From BAIKAL-G1 sp943370385 (GTDB lineage Bacteria; Cyanobacteriota; Cyanobacteriia; PCC-6307; Cyanobiaceae): 64,000 bases of DNA. The DNA lies in the NCBI GenBank assembly GCA_943370385.1, contig CALRQT020000003.1, positions 62,001 through 126,000 on the forward strand. The letters run 5' to 3'. This document shows, piece after piece, positions 33,133 through 43,579 of this stretch. The translations under genes were made by a program, and so were the position numbers. How positions within the stretch are numbered: position 1 is the first letter of the stretch; each line of letters begins with the position of its first letter. A model generated the notes under the pieces. That model was not told the origin of the DNA and made no database searches. It saw only the letters and a list, made by a program, of their open reading frames with translations.

Positions 33133-35199
33133 TTGACCAAGACTCCTGCTTGCGAGAGCGTCAGCTCCTCGGTAGATCTCAGCGCCACAGCTCAGACGAC
33201 CATCCCGGCCACGGACAGCGCATCAATCGATGCGACTGACAGCCTTACTGCTACCCCCACCATCGAAGCCGCAACCGCTGCGGTTGCCCAGGACTCAGCC
33301 CCTGCCCCCAGCAGCGAGGCGGCAGCCGTTGCGATTCCCTCTGCCATCCCCATGCCCGCTGCAGCGCAAGCCGCCAGCAACCTGAAGGCAACCCCCAGCG
33401 AAGACCTGGCCAGCGAAACGTCCGAGCTAGCCGACAGCGACGTCGAACCGGCCAACGGCTTTGCAAACTTCGGCTTCGCACCTGAGCTGTTGCAGGCGCT
33501 GGTGGCGATCGGCTACCAGCAGCCCTCGCCGATCCAGAAAGCCGCCATTCCCGAGCTGCTGCTGGGCCGCGACCTGGTCGGCCAGGCCCAAACGGGCACG
33601 GGCAAAACGGCGGCCTTCGCCCTGCCCCTGCTGACCGCGATCGACCCCAACCAGCGCACCCCCCAAGTGCTGGTGCTCGCCCCCACCCGGGAACTGGCGA
33701 TCCAGGTGGCCGAAGCCTTCAACACCTTCGCCGCCAAGATGCCCCACCTGCGGGTGTTGCCCGTGTACGGCGGCGCCGATTTCCGCGACCAGATCGCCCG
33801 GCTCAAGCGCGGCGTCCAAATCGTGGTTGGCACACCTGGACGGGTGATGGACCACATGCGCCAGGGCACCCTCGACCTCTCCGGCCTGCGCACCCTGGTG
33901 CTCGATGAGGCCGACGAGATGTTGCGCATGGGCTTCATCGACGACGTCGAATGGGTGCTCAGCCAGCTGCCTGAAAAGCGCCAGGTGGTGCTGTTCTCGG
34001 CCACCATGCCGCCCGAGATCCGCCGCATCTCGCGCCAATACCTGAACGATCCCGCCGAGATCACCATTCGTCAAAAGGGCGACGATGCCAGCCGCATCCG
34101 CCAGCGCTATCTCACGGTGAATGCCCCCCAGAAACTCGAAGCCCTCAGCCGGGTGCTGGAGGCGGAAACGAAAGAAGGGGTGATCATTTTTGCCCGCACC
34201 AAGGCGATCACCGTGGCGGTGGCCGAATCCCTAGAAGCCAAGGGTTACGACGTGGCCGTACTCAACGGCGACGTGGCCCAAAGCCAACGGGAACGCACGA
34301 TTGACCGGCTCAAGAGCGGCCATGTGAACGTGCTCGTGGCCACCGATGTGGCCGCCCGGGGCCTGGATGTGGACCGCATCACCCTGGTGGTGAACTACGA
34401 CATCCCCTTCGACTCGGAGGCCTACGTCCACCGGATCGGCCGCACTGGCCGGGCCGGCCGCAGCGGCGACGCGATCCTGTTCCTCACCCCGCGGGAGCGC
34501 CGCTTCCTGGGCGGCCTGGAGCGGGCCGTGGGCCGGCCGATCGAACCAATGGAGGTGCCCAGCAACGCCACGATCAACCAGCACCGCCTCGACCTGCTGC
34601 GCCAGAAACTCACCAGCGCCCTCAATCCCGCCGAGGACAGCCGCCGCGAGGAACTGGCCCTGCTGGCCGAAATCCTGCAGCGGGTCAGCCAGGAACACGA
34701 GGCCACTCCCGACCAGCTCGCCCTAGCGGCCCTGAGGCTGGCCGTGGGTGAGGCCCCCCTGCTGGTCCATGGCGACGAAAACTGGATGCGCCAGCAAGCG
34801 CCCATGGGCCGCAACGACCGGGGCAATGACCGGGGCGAGCGCGGCTACGAGCGGGGCGGCGATCGCCGTGACCGCGGCGGCGAACCCCGCGGGCGCCTGG
34901 GCCAGCCCGGCGGCGCCCCCGCCCGCGGCGGCTTCCGCTCCGAGGACAGCCAGCCGGAAGAGAACATGGAGCGCTTCCGCATCGAGGTGGGCTGGCGCGA
35001 TCGGGTCAAGCCCGGCAACATCGTGGGCGCCATCGCCAATGAGGCGGGCCTGGGCGGCCGCAGCATCGGCCGGATTCAAATCTTTGATGGCCACAGCACG
35101 ATCGACCTGCCCAAGGGCATGCCCGATGAGGTGTTCAACTCGCTCAAACGCCTGCGCGTGATGAACAAGGAGCTTCAAATCAGCCGCCATCAGGACTGA
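33133..35199 (+). CDS. deaD: DEAD-box RNA helicase DeaD/CsdA type
   Basis: About 688 residues: a disordered Ala/Ser/Thr-rich N-terminus (1-105), the helicase core, an Arg/Gly-rich linker (about 558-610), and a C-terminal DbpA-like RNA-binding domain. Core motifs are GFANFGFAPELLQAL with Q motif QQPSPIQKAAIP, AQTGTGKT, PTRELAIQ, TPGRVMDHM, VLDEADEMLRMGF, SATMP, and HRIGRTGRAGR. The RNA-binding end reads RFRIEVGWRDRVKPGNIVGA. Such helicases help ribosome assembly and RNA decay, and in cyanobacteria are often induced by cold or redox change. The start codon is TTG or one nearby; the real start within the variable N-terminus is uncertain. Confidence 0.95.
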   Translation: MTKTPACESVSSSVDLSATAQTTIPATDSASIDATDSLTATPTIEAATAAVAQDSAPAPSSEAAAVAIPSAIPMPAAAQAASNLKATPSEDLASETSELADSDVEPANGFANFGFAPELLQALVAIGYQQPSPIQKAAIPELLLGRDLVGQAQTGTGKTAAFALPLLTAIDPNQRTPQVLVLAPTRELAIQVAEAFNTFAAKMPHLRVLPVYGGADFRDQIARLKRGVQIVVGTPGRVMDHMRQGTLDLSGLRTLVLDEADEMLRMGFIDDVEWVLSQLPEKRQVVLFSATMPPEIRRISRQYLNDPAEITIRQKGDDASRIRQRYLTVNAPQKLEALSRVLEAETKEGVIIFARTKAITVAVAESLEAKGYDVAVLNGDVAQSQRERTIDRLKSGHVNVLVATDVAARGLDVDRITLVVNYDIPFDSEAYVHRIGRTGRAGRSGDAILFLTPRERRFLGGLERAVGRPIEPMEVPSNATINQHRLDLLRQKLTSALNPAEDSRREELALLAEILQRVSQEHEATPDQLALAALRLAVGEAPLLVHGDENWMRQQAPMGRNDRGNDRGERGYERGGDRRDRGGEPRGRLGQPGGAPARGGFRSEDSQPEENMERFRIEVGWRDRVKPGNIVGAIANEAGLGGRSIGRIQIFDGHSTIDLPKGMPDEVFNSLKRLRVMNKELQISRHQD

Positions 35200-35284
35200 C
35201 CCGGAGCCGGTAGGGCTGGGGACGTCCCGGCCTGCCAGCGCCTGATCGGCCCTGGGCGCCTCGATCGAGACGCCAGGCTTCCCG

Positions 35285-35339
35285 TCCCGGGATCAGCCCA
35301 GCCCCCTTGGGGCAGGCCGATCCCGGGATTCTTGTTTTG
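35285..35339 (+). terminator. Strong intrinsic terminator of deaD
   Basis: TCCCGGGATC at 35285-35294 is perfectly mirrored by GATCCCGGGA at 35319-35328; an inner GCCC/GGGC pairing extends the stem. A T-rich tract, TTCTTGTTTTGT, follows. Placement about 85 bases after the deaD stop fits. Confidence 0.85.
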
Positions 35340-35430
35340 TCGGCAAAACCACGCAGCGGCGATGCCGGGGATCATTTAGGCAGGCGCTAGCCCGCTGATT
35401 GGGGCCCGCCCCAGGGCGCCAGGGCGTCGT

Positions 35431-35631
35431 TCAAGAACAGAGGCTGGTGACATCAACGGAGGCCAGCAGGCTGTAGTGCTCCACGGCCAGCTGTTCCACG
35501 GCCATGATCAAACCGTGTTGCACGCTGGCGCTTTCGCAGGACACGAGGCATTGGAGCAGGTCAAGCTGGTCCTGGGGGGCGAGGTCGCCGTTGTCGCTCC
35601 AGGCGAGACTCCAGGGAACGGGTGCCGTCAT
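35431..35631 (-). CDS. Small acidic hypothetical protein
   Basis: A 66-residue ORF with an amphipathic, protein-like composition: WSDNGDLAPQDQLDLLQCLV and SVQHGLIMAVEQLAVEHYSL. It is not rich in Pro/Arg like the usual high-GC shadow frames. I think it is a conserved picocyanobacterial small protein, but no family is recognised. Confidence 0.5.
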   Translation of the reverse strand: MTAPVPWSLAWSDNGDLAPQDQLDLLQCLVSCESASVQHGLIMAVEQLAVEHYSLLASVDVTSLCS

Positions 35632-35857
35632 CAGCAGGGACCGGTAACGGGTGAGGATTTGCTGACAATGATCGATCCAAATGGGTCGGGGCTCCTTCTT
35701 CCGCTTCCCTTTCGATCCGCTTCACAGAACGCCATCAAGGCCCTGGGGCCCCGCTCCTTAGGGCAAGGCGAGGCTGTAGGGTTGGGCTGATTCAACGCTT
35801 TCTGGCTCCCAACGGAACCGCAGCATTCACGAATCAGTTCCAGGTTCCGCTAAAGGA

Positions 35858-36292
35858 ATGACCATTTACGTAGGCAACCTCTCGTTCCAAGCCGAACAGG
35901 AGGATCTGCTCGACCTCTTCGGCCAATACGGCGAGGTCAAGCAATGCAGCTTGCCCCTCGACCGGGAAACCGGCCGTAAGCGCGGCTTCGCTTTTGTCGA
36001 GATGAGCAACGACGCCGATGAGCAAAAAGCCATCGACGACCTCCAAGATGTGGAGTGGATGGGTCGCATGATCCGCGTCAACAAAGCAACCCCCCGGGAA
36101 GGCGGCGGTGGCGGCGGCGGCGGTGGCCGTGGCGGCTACGGCGGCGGTGGTGGCGGCGGCGCTGGCCGCGGCGGCTACGGCGGTGGTGGCGGCGCCGGCC
36201 GTGGTGGCGGCGGTGGTGGCTATGGCGGTGGCGGCGGCGGTCGTGGTGACGACGGCGGCGGCTACGGCGGTGGCGGCGGCAACCGCTGGTGA
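35858..36292 (+). CDS. Glycine-rich RRM RNA-binding protein (cyanobacterial Rbp type)
   Basis: A 144-residue protein with one RRM domain (residues 1-80) and a Gly-rich tail with GGYGGGG repeats and scattered Arg. RNP2 is IYVGNL at the N-terminus and RNP1 is RKRGFAFVEM near residues 44-53. The closing segment IRVNKATPRE is typical. Cyanobacterial proteins of this kind are single-stranded RNA binders, many induced by cold. The start is the ATG at 35858 just after AAAGGA. The GGC/GGT-rich repeat (36095-36285) is also a DNA low-complexity tract prone to length change. Confidence 0.95.
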   Translation: MTIYVGNLSFQAEQEDLLDLFGQYGEVKQCSLPLDRETGRKRGFAFVEMSNDADEQKAIDDLQDVEWMGRMIRVNKATPREGGGGGGGGGRGGYGGGGGGGAGRGGYGGGGGAGRGGGGGGYGGGGGGRGDDGGGYGGGGGNRW

Positions 36293-36374
36293 AATCAAGG
36301 CGGGACCGCTCTTCATGACCGGTCCCCAAGCCAACTAGGGCCTAAGGGCCTTGGCTGAATCGCAATTCCCCTGT

Positions 36375-36412
36375 CCTGGTGCCTCTGCTTTGGAGGTCAC
36401 CAGGTTTTTTTT
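36375..36412 (+). terminator. Intrinsic terminator of the RRM gene
   Basis: CCTGGTG followed by CCTC pairs with GAGG and CACCAGG around a TGCTTTG loop, directly followed by eight T residues. A textbook intrinsic terminator about 80 bases after the stop codon. Confidence 0.92.
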
Positions 36413-36602
36413 GGTTAGCGGGCACACCCCCTGGGGCGCCTGAGCGCCAGAGTCGCTCGGGACGCCCCGGCCCCCCCCCCGACACCCAACGGTGGGGGGT
36501 CCCAACGCCAACCGGGAATCGATCGCCCGATTGCCATCTCCCGGCTACCACCCCTGACGGGCTAGCCGGGACCATTTCGCCTCCTGCTGGCCCCTGCTTG
36601 CC
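36413..36602. other. Spacer upstream of the ABC exporter gene
   Basis: The gap between the RRM gene and the ABC exporter is 310 bases in total. Beyond the terminator I see a run of nine or more C residues near 36472 and no gene; the exporter promoter should lie here. Confidence 0.4.
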
Positions 36603-38465
<1,863 letters not shown>

Positions 38466-38657
38466 GCGCTATTGGAACTGCGGCTCGGGCTAGGGCTGGG
38501 GCTGGCCCCAAGACTCGGGGCCCGATTCGGGATCGGGGCAGCCCAGAATCAGGATCGAACCGAACCAACCCTGCCCGGGAAATCCCCCACTCCCACCCCT
38601 TGGAGCGGCGGAACGATCTCCATAGGCTCAAGGGACGTTTCCGAACCACCCACGCCC

Positions 38658-39146
38658 ATGGATGGCCCCAATGGCCGGCCTGAGCCCGGCTACAGCCCCG
38701 AGCTCAACCAACGCCCCCAGGCGGGCGATACCCCTACAACCCCGATCCCCGCAGCCCCATCCCCCGGGGGAGCAGCGGTGCCGGAGGCGATCAGCTTCCG
38801 CCAGCTGGAATTCCTGCGGCAAAACGCCATCGAGGCCGGTCGCACCTGCAGCCTTGCTGGCGCTTCGGAATCCCCCTTCAGCAGCCCGATCGAGGGCCCC
38901 AACCAGGGTCACCCCGAGCCTGGACTGCCCCAGCCTGGACAGGCCCAGCCCGGCGGCGACGAGCTCGCCGAACTGGAGCAGCTGCTAGGGGCCTATGGGC
39001 AACTGGGCCAGCGGCTCCTGCAGCAGCTCGCCCGCCAGGGGACCGCCTTAGAGCAGCAGCGCCATCCCCAGCAGGTGATGGCGCTCGGGGCCCTGGCGGC
39101 CCACATCCGCCTGGGCCTCCAGGCCCTAGCCGCCAGCCGCCAGTAA
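38658..39146 (+). CDS. Hypothetical protein, disordered with C-terminal helix
   Basis: A 162-residue protein from ATG 38658 (MDGPNGRPEPG). A Pro-rich N-terminus is followed by AISFRQLEFLRQNAIEAGRT, a Pro/Gln linker, and a helical C-terminus (ELAELEQLLGAYGQLGQRLL then HIRLGLQALAASRQ). An upstream in-frame start (38472) would add a low-complexity leader. Family unknown. Confidence 0.5.
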   Translation: MDGPNGRPEPGYSPELNQRPQAGDTPTTPIPAAPSPGGAAVPEAISFRQLEFLRQNAIEAGRTCSLAGASESPFSSPIEGPNQGHPEPGLPQPGQAQPGGDELAELEQLLGAYGQLGQRLLQQLARQGTALEQQRHPQQVMALGALAAHIRLGLQALAASRQ

Positions 39147-39257
39147 GCCGGTGCGGCAGCGTCGACCTGGTCAACCGACAAACTGACCTGTCTTACTGGC
39201 GACAGTTACCGGTAGTCCGGGGAATTGCCATAGGTTCCCAGCAGGCTTTCAGGACGC

Positions 39258-40163
39258 ATGAAGCATTCCGCGCCCCAGGCTCGACGCCGGGACCAACGCC
39301 TGCCCGTGCTGCTGGCCATTGGCATCGGCCTGGCCGGCGGGTTGGTGCTGGCCGGCCCGTTGAGCAACCTGCTCAAGGCCGATGTCTTCAAGCAAGGCAA
39401 GGAGCTGCTCAACCCCTTCACTGCCTGGATGGGCGCTAGCGACCAGGACCTGCTGGTGATGGGCACCGACAGGGGCACCAACACCGATGTGATGGCCACG
39501 GTGCGGATCAAGGACGGCATCACCAAGATCACTCAGGTGCCACGGGACACCTATATCGAGTCCCCCAGCTATGGGCCGCTCAAGATCAATGCCCTGTACA
39601 GCCTGGGCGGCCCCAAGGCCGTGAAAGCGGAGCTGGCCAGCCACCTGGGTCGGCCAATTCATCACCACATCCTGGTGGACCTGGCCCTGGTGCGCCGCCT
39701 CGGCGATGCCCTCGGCGGCCTGGAGGTGACGGTGCCAAAACGCATGTATTACAACGACTACAGCCAAAAGCTGTTTATTGATCTCCAACCCGGCCCCCAA
39801 ACCCTTAAGGGCAAAGATTTAGAAGGCTTCCTGCGCTTCCGCCACGACGAAATGGGCGACATCGGCCGGTTGGAACGGCAGAAACTGGCGGTGCAAGCCC
39901 TTTTCAATAAACTCACCCGGCCTGAAACCATCCTGCGCCTGCCCCAGCTGATGGGACTGGCGGGCAAGGACCTCAAAACCGACCTGGGACCGATGGAAAT
40001 CGGTGGCCTGATCACGGCCATGGCCGGCACCAAACTGGACATCGAGCAGCTGCCTGGAGTGCCCAACTACCGCAATGGCATCAGTTACTGGGATGTGAAG
40101 TGGCCGGCTCCAGTGAGCACCAGCAACGATAATGACAACAGCCGTTATCGCTTTTTATTCTGA
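39258..40163 (+). CDS. LytR-CpsA-Psr (LCP) family protein
   Basis: A 301-residue membrane-anchored enzyme: one N-terminal helix (residues about 16-35) and an extracytoplasmic LCP domain. Signatures are LLVMGTDRGTNTDVMATVRI, VPRDTYIESPSYGPLKINAL, the middle LGGLEVTVPKRMYYNDY, and FLRFRHDEMGDIGRLERQK with the basic/acidic residues that hold pyrophosphate. LCP enzymes attach undecaprenyl-linked polymers to peptidoglycan or process cell-wall polysaccharide; in cyanobacteria the acceptor is not well defined. Confidence 0.93.
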   Translation: MKHSAPQARRRDQRLPVLLAIGIGLAGGLVLAGPLSNLLKADVFKQGKELLNPFTAWMGASDQDLLVMGTDRGTNTDVMATVRIKDGITKITQVPRDTYIESPSYGPLKINALYSLGGPKAVKAELASHLGRPIHHHILVDLALVRRLGDALGGLEVTVPKRMYYNDYSQKLFIDLQPGPQTLKGKDLEGFLRFRHDEMGDIGRLERQKLAVQALFNKLTRPETILRLPQLMGLAGKDLKTDLGPMEIGGLITAMAGTKLDIEQLPGVPNYRNGISYWDVKWPAPVSTSNDNDNSRYRFLF

Positions 40164-40243
40164 TTTTTTCCAAGCTTGGCGATAGCCAGGCTGATTGAAC
40201 GCATCAGCCTGGGCTCAAGCAAAAACGCTCAAAAGCGTTGCGC

Positions 40244-40513
40244 TCAAGGCAACCCTCGCGGGTCCCCGATACTGGCCCCAGCCCGGTAGGACGCTGGCAC
40301 CAGCACCAGAAACAGCCACCACCAGAGCAGCACCAGGGCCGCGCAGGGGATGGTGATCCAGAGGCGGCCCAGCAGAAACCAGCTCCCAGCGATCGCGGCG
40401 ATTCCGGTCAGCAGGATCGACCAGGGCTGGCACCACCAGGGCTTGAGGGCCCAAAGGGTCAGCTCCTGCCCAACAGATGGAGCACTGGCTGCCATTGGAC
40501 CGGGTTCAACCAT
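40244..40513 (-). CDS. Small membrane protein, DUF6737-like
   Basis: About 89 residues starting MVEPGPMAAS, with two membrane helices (WSILLTGIAAIAGSWFLLG and ITIPCAALVLLWWWLFLVLV) and the preceding LWALKPWWCQPWS phrase. I associate this pattern with the cyanobacterial DUF6737 family, from memory. The ATG at 40513 overlaps the end of the MgtC-like gene by eight bases, so the two are coupled. An ATG six codons later is an alternative. Confidence 0.65.
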   Translation of the reverse strand: MVEPGPMAASAPSVGQELTLWALKPWWCQPWSILLTGIAAIAGSWFLLGRLWITIPCAALVLLWWWLFLVLVPASYRAGASIGDPRGLP

Positions 40514-41012
40514 GGTTTTTGGGATCTGGGCGGGGGGCTGGAAGTTCCGTGGGTTCGGTGCTGTCGCCACTGTGGAGCTCCCAACTGGCGGGTTCGTGGC
40601 GGGAGAGGGTGATCAGGGCCAGGATCAGGGCCACCGCCGCCAGCACCGGCGTGGATGCGGCCACGGTGACCCCCAAGGAAGCGGTGAACCAGATCGAGGC
40701 CGCACTGGTGAGGCCATGGACCTGGGGGCTGCGGCCCTTTTTGCTGCCTTGATCCACCAGGATTTCGCCCGCCCCCAGGAAACCCACCCCCGTGGCCACC
40801 CCCTGGATCGCCCGGCTGCGGGCGCCCAGGTCGGGTCCGGCCGCCAGCACCAGCAGGCAGGCACTCAAGCCCACCAGCACGTGCACCCGCAGGCGGTTCG
40901 GCTGGGGCCCGGAGGCGGGATGGGACCGGTTGAGGCCCATGGCCAGGCCGCAGAGCACGGCCAGGCCCATGCGCATCAGGGCTTCGAGGTCGGAGGTGAG
41001 CTGCAGAGTCAT
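40506..41012 (-). CDS. MgtC/SapB family membrane protein
   Basis: A 168-residue protein with four membrane helices. Typical phrases are MGLAVLCGLAMGLNRS, RLRVHVLVGLSACLLVL, IQGVATGVGFLGAGEILVDQ and GLTSAASIWFTASLGVTVA. It has only the membrane domain, without the C-terminal ACT-like domain of full MgtC. MgtC modulates F-type ATP synthase or magnesium homeostasis in pathogens; the cyanobacterial role is unclear. Confidence 0.9.
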   Translation of the reverse strand: MTLQLTSDLEALMRMGLAVLCGLAMGLNRSHPASGPQPNRLRVHVLVGLSACLLVLAAGPDLGARSRAIQGVATGVGFLGAGEILVDQGSKKGRSPQVHGLTSAASIWFTASLGVTVAASTPVLAAVALILALITLSRHEPASWELHSGDSTEPTELPAPRPDPKNHG

Positions 41013-41078
41013 ATCCCCCCATGGTCGGCCAAAGCCGGGCCGGCTGCCAACCCCAGCATCCTCTGACGCGAGCTCGCC

Positions 41079-42173
41079 CTAGGACCCCGACCCGGCCGCC
41101 AGCTGGTCGGCCAGGGTCTCGAGCAGGGGCGGCAGGGCGGCAAAGGGGGCGCCCACCCCGGCGCAGACCCAGAGGCCCGGGGCGTCCGCCACCGGTCCAA
41201 CCAGCGGCACCCCGGTGGCCGTGAAACTCACCGGCACCTGGTGATACCTTGCCGGGAGCCAGGCCAGCTGGGGCCAGACCCGGGCCAGGCCAGAGCGCAG
41301 GCGGGCCTCCATCCAGGCTGGATCGGGCTCGGGATCGAACTGGCCGAGGGGATTCACCAGGCTGATTTGGCCCAACAACCAGTCGGATCCCCAGGGGGCC
41401 AGTCCCGCATCAACCACCGCCCGGGCCTCCCCCAGGCTGGGGGTGTGCTGCTCCAACGCCTGGCGCTGGCCCAGCAGGGGCATGACGATGCCGGCGGTTG
41501 CCCCCGGCGGTTGGTCGCTGGCGGCCAGCTCAGCACCGCTGAGGACCAACACACCGGCCCAGCTGGTGGCCAGCTCCGGCGTCAAAGCGGGCCAGAGCTG
41601 GCCGCTGGCCGCCCCCGCCGCCAGCAGCACGGTGTCCGCCTCCAGGGCCCCACCGCCCGCCAGCGGCACCCGCCAGGAGGATGTCCCCTGGGACTCCAGG
41701 GCGAGGGCCCGACCAACGGAGCGCCCGACCCCGGCCCGCTCCAGAACCGCCGGCAGGGCCGCCGCCAGCGCCCAGCCGTCGACCCGGCCGTAGGGCAGCT
41801 CCAGGCCCAGGAGCTGGCCAGAGTCGTCCAGGCGCTCGATCAGCGTTTCTCCCGCAGCCGCCAGCAGGGCCTTCAGGCCAGCGCCTGCAGCCGCCAAGGC
41901 CTGGGGATCGGCAGGGGAATTGGCGCTGCCGCCATGGAGGGTGAGCTGGCAGGGCTGCCAGCCCAGGGGACCATGGCGCCGTTCGAGGGCTTGCCAGAGC
42001 TCCGGTGTCCTCGCCAGGGCCGGCGCCGCCCACCAGGGCACGCCGCCGTAGCTGTATTGGGTTGCCGTGGCTAGCGCCGGCTCCTGGCTCAGCAGCGTCA
42101 CCGCCAGGCCCCGCTCCCGCAGGGCCAGGGCCGCCAGGCAGCCGGCCAGGCCGCCGCCAATCACCAACACCAT
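41079..42173 (-). CDS. FAD-dependent oxidoreductase (DAO-like)
   Basis: A 364-residue flavoprotein. The N-terminal dinucleotide-binding motif MVLVIGGGLAGCLAALALRE is complete, and a late segment GLWVCAGVGAPFAALPPLLE closes the FAD site in the manner of DadA/ThiO-like enzymes. The substrate is unknown. It lies downstream of psbP and upstream of mgtC on the same strand, and its 5' spacer carries a 14-base tandem repeat. Confidence 0.85.
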   Translation of the reverse strand: MVLVIGGGLAGCLAALALRERGLAVTLLSQEPALATATQYSYGGVPWWAAPALARTPELWQALERRHGPLGWQPCQLTLHGGSANSPADPQALAAAGAGLKALLAAAGETLIERLDDSGQLLGLELPYGRVDGWALAAALPAVLERAGVGRSVGRALALESQGTSSWRVPLAGGGALEADTVLLAAGAASGQLWPALTPELATSWAGVLVLSGAELAASDQPPGATAGIVMPLLGQRQALEQHTPSLGEARAVVDAGLAPWGSDWLLGQISLVNPLGQFDPEPDPAWMEARLRSGLARVWPQLAWLPARYHQVPVSFTATGVPLVGPVADAPGLWVCAGVGAPFAALPPLLETLADQLAAGSGS

Positions 42174-42190
42174 TGGCTTTCCCCCATCAA

Positions 42191-42260
42191 CCCATCACCA
42201 TCAGCTCATCACCAGCAGCCCATCACCAGCAGCCCATCACCACCAGCCGATCACGATCAC
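42191..42260. repeat. 14-base tandem repeat, five copies
   Basis: Five imperfect copies of CCCATCACCAGCAG run without gaps through 42191-42260, between the psbP stop (42284) and the oxidoreductase start (42173). The third copy is the cleanest; the last has diverged. It is non-coding in the assigned genes. Confidence 0.85.
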
Positions 42261-42283
42261 GCCAATTCCAGGACCAGCCCCCC

Positions 42284-42835
42284 TCAGATCTGCAGGGTGA
42301 AGGAGGTGATCACCTGGTGGAACAGGGTTTTGACCTTGGGCCAGCGCAGCTCATTGGTGCTGGCGGCCAGGGTGTAGAGCCGGCCCCGGTCGATCACGAC
42401 GGTGGCCAGCTCATGGCGGTCCCGGTCATTGAGATGGACCGCATATTCCAGGTCGTAGAAGGTGTGGCTGCCGTCCTGGCGCTCCACGGCCTCCACCAAG
42501 GTGGCGTCCCGACCACTGCCCGAAGGCGCAATCACAACCCGGGCCAGCCGTTCGCCCACCGCCACGGCGCTGCCCAGGTTCTCGAGGTCGTTGGTGGGAT
42601 TCACATCGGAGATCACCAGGCTGAGGGTTTCATCGCTGTTGATCAGGTCGTGGAACACCACCTGGGGCCCCTCGCTCACCTGCACCCGGGTCCAGCCGGT
42701 GGGATAGAGGAAGGCGTAGCGCCCATCGGGGCTCTGGAAGGAATTGAGCCCGGCGGCGGCGGCGCTACAGCCCACCAGCGCCACGGCCAGCAGGGCGGCC
42801 AGCAAACGCGGCACCAGGGTGCGAAGGCTGGCCAT
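42284..42835 (-). CDS. psbP: PsbP family lipoprotein (CyanoP)
   Basis: A 183-residue lipoprotein. The signal peptide ends in a lipobox, VALVGC, with the lipidated Cys at residue 23. The mature part is a PsbP fold: NSFQSPDGRYAFLYPTGWTR, VVFHDLINSDETLSLVISDV, LGSAVAVGERLARVV and the C-terminal FHQVITSFTL. CyanoP is a lumenal, membrane-tethered factor linked to photosystem II assembly. It heads a minus-strand group with the FAD oxidoreductase, MgtC-like and DUF6737-like genes. Confidence 0.92.
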   Translation of the reverse strand: MASLRTLVPRLLAALLAVALVGCSAAAAGLNSFQSPDGRYAFLYPTGWTRVQVSEGPQVVFHDLINSDETLSLVISDVNPTNDLENLGSAVAVGERLARVVIAPSGSGRDATLVEAVERQDGSHTFYDLEYAVHLNDRDRHELATVVIDRGRLYTLAASTNELRWPKVKTLFHQVITSFTLQI

Positions 42836-42960
42836 GGCGGAAGAAGGGGAGATCGGCCCATTGTCCCGTCCCGCCTACCCCAACGGACGATCCGGCCGCT
42901 CTTAGATTTCGTAGAACTGCGAGATCCCTCCTGAGCGGCTTCACGCGCCCCCTGGCCCGG

Positions 42961-43530
42961 TTGATCGACCAGTTCGAGCGGCTGCCGGGCATTGGTCCGC
43001 GCACGGCCCAGCGGCTGGCCTTGCACCTGCTGCGCCAGCCGGAGGAGCAGATCCATAGCTTTGCCGATGCCCTGCTGGCCGCCCGCAGCCAGGTGGGCCA
43101 GTGCCAGAGCTGCTTCCACCTCTCGGCCGAACCCCTCTGTGAGATCTGCCGCAACCAGGAGCGCCACACCGGCATCCTCTGCGTGGTAGCCGATTCCCGC
43201 GACCTGCTCGCCCTGGAACGCACCCGGGAGTTCAAGGGGCTCTACCACGTCCTCGACGGGTTGATCTCACCGATGGATGGGGTGGGCCCCGAGGTGCTGC
43301 ACATCCAGCCCCTTGTCAACAGGGTCGATCGCGACCAGATCACCGAAGTGATCCTGGCCCTCACCCCCAGCGTCGAAGGCGACACCACCAGCCTCTATTT
43401 GGCCCGGCTGCTCAAGCCCTTTACCCAGGTGAGCCGCATCGCCTACGGCCTGCCCGTGGGTAGCGAACTGGAATACGCCGATGAGGTGACCTTGGCCCGG
43501 GCCCTGGAGGGGCGCCGCCGCATGGAGTAG
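42961..43530 (+). CDS. recR: Recombination mediator RecR
   Basis: At least 189 residues. The helix-hairpin-helix start FERLPGIGPRTAQRLALHLL, a four-cysteine zinc finger CQSCFHLSAEPLCEIC, and the Toprim segments ILCVVADSRDLLALER and LALTPSVEGDTTSLYLARLL are all present. RecR works with RecF/RecO to load RecA on gapped DNA. No ATG or GTG lies in a good place: the first candidate is TTG at 42961, while CTG at 42952 would give the LARLIDQFERL start seen in related proteins as MARLIDQF. The frame stays open further upstream. Confidence 0.94.
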   Translation: MIDQFERLPGIGPRTAQRLALHLLRQPEEQIHSFADALLAARSQVGQCQSCFHLSAEPLCEICRNQERHTGILCVVADSRDLLALERTREFKGLYHVLDGLISPMDGVGPEVLHIQPLVNRVDRDQITEVILALTPSVEGDTTSLYLARLLKPFTQVSRIAYGLPVGSELEYADEVTLARALEGRRRME

Positions 43531-43579
43531 GCCTGCCCCTCTCCTGCAGGACACCCGGACACCGCTCAGCAACTCCACC

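Noticed and set aside
36095..36285. GGC/GGT-rich tract taken as a possible separate repeat locus
   Set aside because: It is the Gly-rich tail of the RRM protein in frame, a known feature of this family.
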